Positions 6,358-8,189 of a stretch of 8,189 nt of DNA are shown in pieces. The first letter of the stretch is position 1, and the number at the start of each line of letters is the position of its first letter. The notes beneath the pieces are model-generated. The model searched no databases, was not told where the DNA came from, and saw only the letters and a program-made list of their open reading frames with translations. The translations under genes were made by a program, and so were the position numbers. The stretch lies in assembly GCA_023422555.1 (NCBI GenBank), contig JAFAGQ010000067.1, positions 1-8,189 of the forward strand. The letters run 5' to 3'. This stretch comes from Pseudomonadota bacterium (lineage in GTDB: Bacteria > Pseudomonadota > Gammaproteobacteria > Burkholderiales > Burkholderiaceae_B).

Positions 6358-7113
6358 TCAGTCGCTACGCTCGTCCCCGCGTCCAAATGACAAAACCAGC
6401 CGCCGCCTGACCCGTTTCCACGGCACCATACTGGCATAGGCCAGATGGGTATTGGAATCCAGCTGTTCGTGTCCGGCATGCCAATGCCGTTTTCCATCTG
6501 TGGCCCGGTAGATCTCGCTTTGATCGCCCGATGCGCGCAGGCTCAATCCGCGGAAATCCATCGTCAGCCCTTCTCCACTGCACTTGCTGATGGCTTCCTT
6601 CAATGTCCACGTAGTCAGAAAAGCGCCGGTATCTTCGGGAACAGGCTCGTCCGGGTGCGTAATATCAGGCCATGTTGCGGGATTCTGCATCGCACTGCGC
6701 CCTGCCTCTACGTCGACACCTAGCGAAGCCTCTCGATACAGCGCCACTGCAACCCAGTCGGCGCTGTGGCTCAGACTGAAGTGCACCGCGGCGTCATGCA
6801 GCACCGGCTTGCCCAGGTGATTCTGTGAAAATATCAGATCCCGCGGCGACACGTTCAACAGATTGCTGATAGCCCATCGCTTCAGGCCGTGTGCAAGCAA
6901 ATGGCGCTGGCCATCGGCAGCAAATCGATACGCCTCACCGCGGATACGCTCGCCTGCATCCAGCCAGCCTCGCGGTACAGTCGGTGCAACAGAAAGCGGC
7001 GCACAGAGCAAGAGGAGTTCGCGCTCGCCCAGGAAGTCACTGGCAGCCCGGGCAGGACTGAATACCGGATCGGGATCGCGCCACGGATTGAGAACGTCAT
7101 TGACTGGTGTCAT
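6358..7113 (-). CDS. Sfp-type 4'-phosphopantetheinyl transferase
   Basis: The enzyme moves the phosphopantetheine arm of CoA onto a serine of carrier-protein domains, activating NRPS, PKS or acyl carrier proteins. The 251-residue product contains the Sfp-type motifs GKPVL (101-105), HFSLSHS (111-117), GVDVE (132-136, with Asp and Glu for the metal) and WTLKEAISK (169-177). The length is close to PcpS and longer than EntD. The frame is open to 7260, but the start at 7113 is preferred: GAGG lies 6 bases upstream, and translation matches the family soon after. An ATG at 7125 with AGGAGG 12 bases upstream is the alternative. Either start lies inside the 3' end of the ABC gene (17 or 29 bp overlap), indicating translational coupling. 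Its presence implies a carrier-protein-dependent siderophore pathway nearby. It might also serve other pathways in the cell. Confidence 0.9.
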   Translation of the reverse strand: MTPVNDVLNPWRDPDPVFSPARAASDFLGERELLLLCAPLSVAPTVPRGWLDAGERIRGEAYRFAADGQRHLLAHGLKRWAISNLLNVSPRDLIFSQNHLGKPVLHDAAVHFSLSHSADWVAVALYREASLGVDVEAGRSAMQNPATWPDITHPDEPVPEDTGAFLTTWTLKEAISKCSGEGLTMDFRGLSLRASGDQSEIYRATDGKRHWHAGHEQLDSNTHLAYASMVPWKRVRRRLVLSFGRGDERSD

Positions 7114-8189
7114 TGTCGCCCTCATCGTGCATTGCCACCTCCTGTCTGCGCCAAAGCTCTGCATACAGCCCACCCTGCGCCAGTAATTGCTGATGTGTAC
7201 CCTTCTCGCGCACACGTCCCTGGTCAAGTACGAGTATCTGATCGACATGGCGAACGGCATTCAGACGATGCGCCACCATCAGTACCGTTCTGTCTTTGGC
7301 CAGAAGCGCCAGTGCCTGCTCAATGATGTGCTGGGACTGGGAGTCGACTGAAGCGGTGGCCTCATCAAGCAACAGCACCGGCGCATTCCTGAGGATTGCG
7401 CGTGCAATTGAAAGGCGCTGGCGCTCTCCTCCTGACAATTGCTGGCCGTTTTCGCCAATGCGCGTTGCGTAGCCTTGCGCAAGGTGTTGCACAAACGAAT
7501 CACACCCAGCCCTGCGGCACGCATCCATCACTTCCTCATCACTTGCGCCCTCGCGCCCGATGCGAACATTCTCCAGGATGTTGCCCTCAAAGAGTTGCAC
7601 GTCCTGGAACACAAAAGCCAAATACTGATAAAGGCTGTCACTGCGCCAGGCACGCAAATCCGTGTCGCCCAGATAAATGGTGCCCGCTTGCGGATCATCG
7701 AAACGCGCCAGCAAATGCAACAGACTGCTCTTACCCGCCCCCGAAGGACCCACAATGGCCGTAACAGTGCCCTGGGGCACATCAAAGTCAATGTCCTGTA
7801 AAACCGGCTTGTTGTTGTAGGCGAAGCTCACGTGTCGATAAGCCACACTGAAGTCTCGCGGCGTATCGGTACGCTCTCCTTCCCTGAGTACCGGCGTATC
7901 CAGCAAGCGCTGCAATCGCGCTTCACCCTGCAGCATGGCGCGCAACTCAACCAGGTGGGCCGCTGCATCAAGCAGAGGATCCAGGACTTTGTAGGACACC
8001 AGCACGAACAGCAGCCATGAGGCCGGCGACAGATCGTTGCTGGCAGCCAGCCAGCCCGCTGTCAGCAACAATAGCAGCAGACCCAGTTCCAGAACGAAGC
8101 GATAGGCCTGCACCGATCCGCCGCCCCAGGCCTCTGCGCCCATACTGACTTGTCGAATCTGTGCAAACCGCTGGTCCAGCCGGTCTGTC
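7097..8189 (-). CDS. ABC exporter-type half-transporter, YbtP/YbtQ- or PchH/I-like (5' truncated)
   Basis: The visible 363 residues are the end of a transmembrane domain fused to a nucleotide-binding domain. The frame is open through the right edge, so the start and most of the membrane domain (typically about 230 further residues) lie outside. Two hydrophobic segments occur at about 32-47 and 55-68. The ATPase part shows Walker A GPSGAGKS (147-154), Q-loop VFQD (193-196), signature LSGGERQ (251-257), Walker B VLLLDEATASVD (271-282) and the H-loop His at 307. Such fused half-transporters work as dimers in the inner membrane. In siderophore loci they occur in pairs, for export (PchHI-type) or ferri-siderophore import (YbtPQ, IrtAB). 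The partner gene is probably just upstream, beyond the window. The 3' end overlaps the PPTase start. The family is certain, but substrate and direction of transport are not visible. Confidence 0.88.
   Translation of the reverse strand, partial: TDRLDQRFAQIRQVSMGAEAWGGGSVQAYRFVLELGLLLLLLTAGWLAASNDLSPASWLLFVLVSYKVLDPLLDAAAHLVELRAMLQGEARLQRLLDTPVLREGERTDTPRDFSVAYRHVSFAYNNKPVLQDIDFDVPQGTVTAIVGPSGAGKSSLLHLLARFDDPQAGTIYLGDTDLRAWRSDSLYQYLAFVFQDVQLFEGNILENVRIGREGASDEEVMDACRRAGCDSFVQHLAQGYATRIGENGQQLSGGERQRLSIARAILRNAPVLLLDEATASVDSQSQHIIEQALALLAKDRTVLMVAHRLNAVRHVDQILVLDQGRVREKGTHQQLLAQGGLYAELWRRQEVAMHDEGDNDTSQ

Noticed and set aside
7114..7260. Longer PPTase form starting at 7260.
   Set aside because: It would overlap the ABC ATPase coding region by over 160 bp, and the extra residues are ABC-frame shadow without family motifs.

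Overview
The window looks like chromosomal DNA from a Gram-negative betaproteobacterium, probably Burkholderiales and possibly Alcaligenaceae. The reasons are the gatB/pyrE housekeeping pair on the left, an outer-membrane TonB-dependent receptor with a terminal Phe, Fur-type iron control, and a GC content that looks mid-50s by eye (not computed). The genus cannot be fixed from the sequence alone.

Layout, left to right. (1) Positions 3-827 (+) hold the C-terminal part of gatB, cut by the left edge. (2) A 152-bp gap follows, with a strong hairpin whose T-tract serves the minus strand, so it terminates pyrE. (3) pyrE (-) occupies 980-1651. (4) A two-gene minus-strand unit follows: a TonB-dependent siderophore receptor (5120-3015), then 7 bp later an RhtX/FptX-type MFS siderophore permease (3007-1772). 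(5) A divergent control region of about 350 bp (5121-5468) contains a good Fur box inside a promoter. (6) An AraC-family regulator of PchR/YbtA size and layout (5469-6356, +). (7) Convergent with it and separated by one base, a Sfp-type 4'-phosphopantetheinyl transferase (7113-6358, -). Its start overlaps the end of an ABC exporter half-transporter (7097-8189, -), which runs off the right edge.

How the parts fit together: this is one side of an iron-siderophore locus built like the pyochelin and yersiniabactin systems. The receptor takes up the ferri-siderophore across the outer membrane. The MFS permease would bring it through the inner membrane. The AraC regulator would sense it in the cytoplasm and activate the divergent receptor operon when iron is low and Fur has left the DNA. 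The phosphopantetheinyl transferase would prime carrier domains of a non-ribosomal peptide (or PKS) synthetase. The ABC protein would belong to an exporter, or to a YbtPQ-like importer. The synthetase itself is not in the window and would be expected beyond the right edge. A PPTase argues against a hydroxamate (NIS-type) siderophore such as alcaligin. The identity of the siderophore is unknown.

Most notable points: a Cys-rich sensor domain with two CX4C motifs in the AraC regulator; a Fur box sitting exactly between the -35 and -10 of the regulator promoter; PPTase/ABC gene overlap; no visible terminator between the receptor-permease unit and pyrE; and an Asp-rich calcium-loop-like motif in the receptor.
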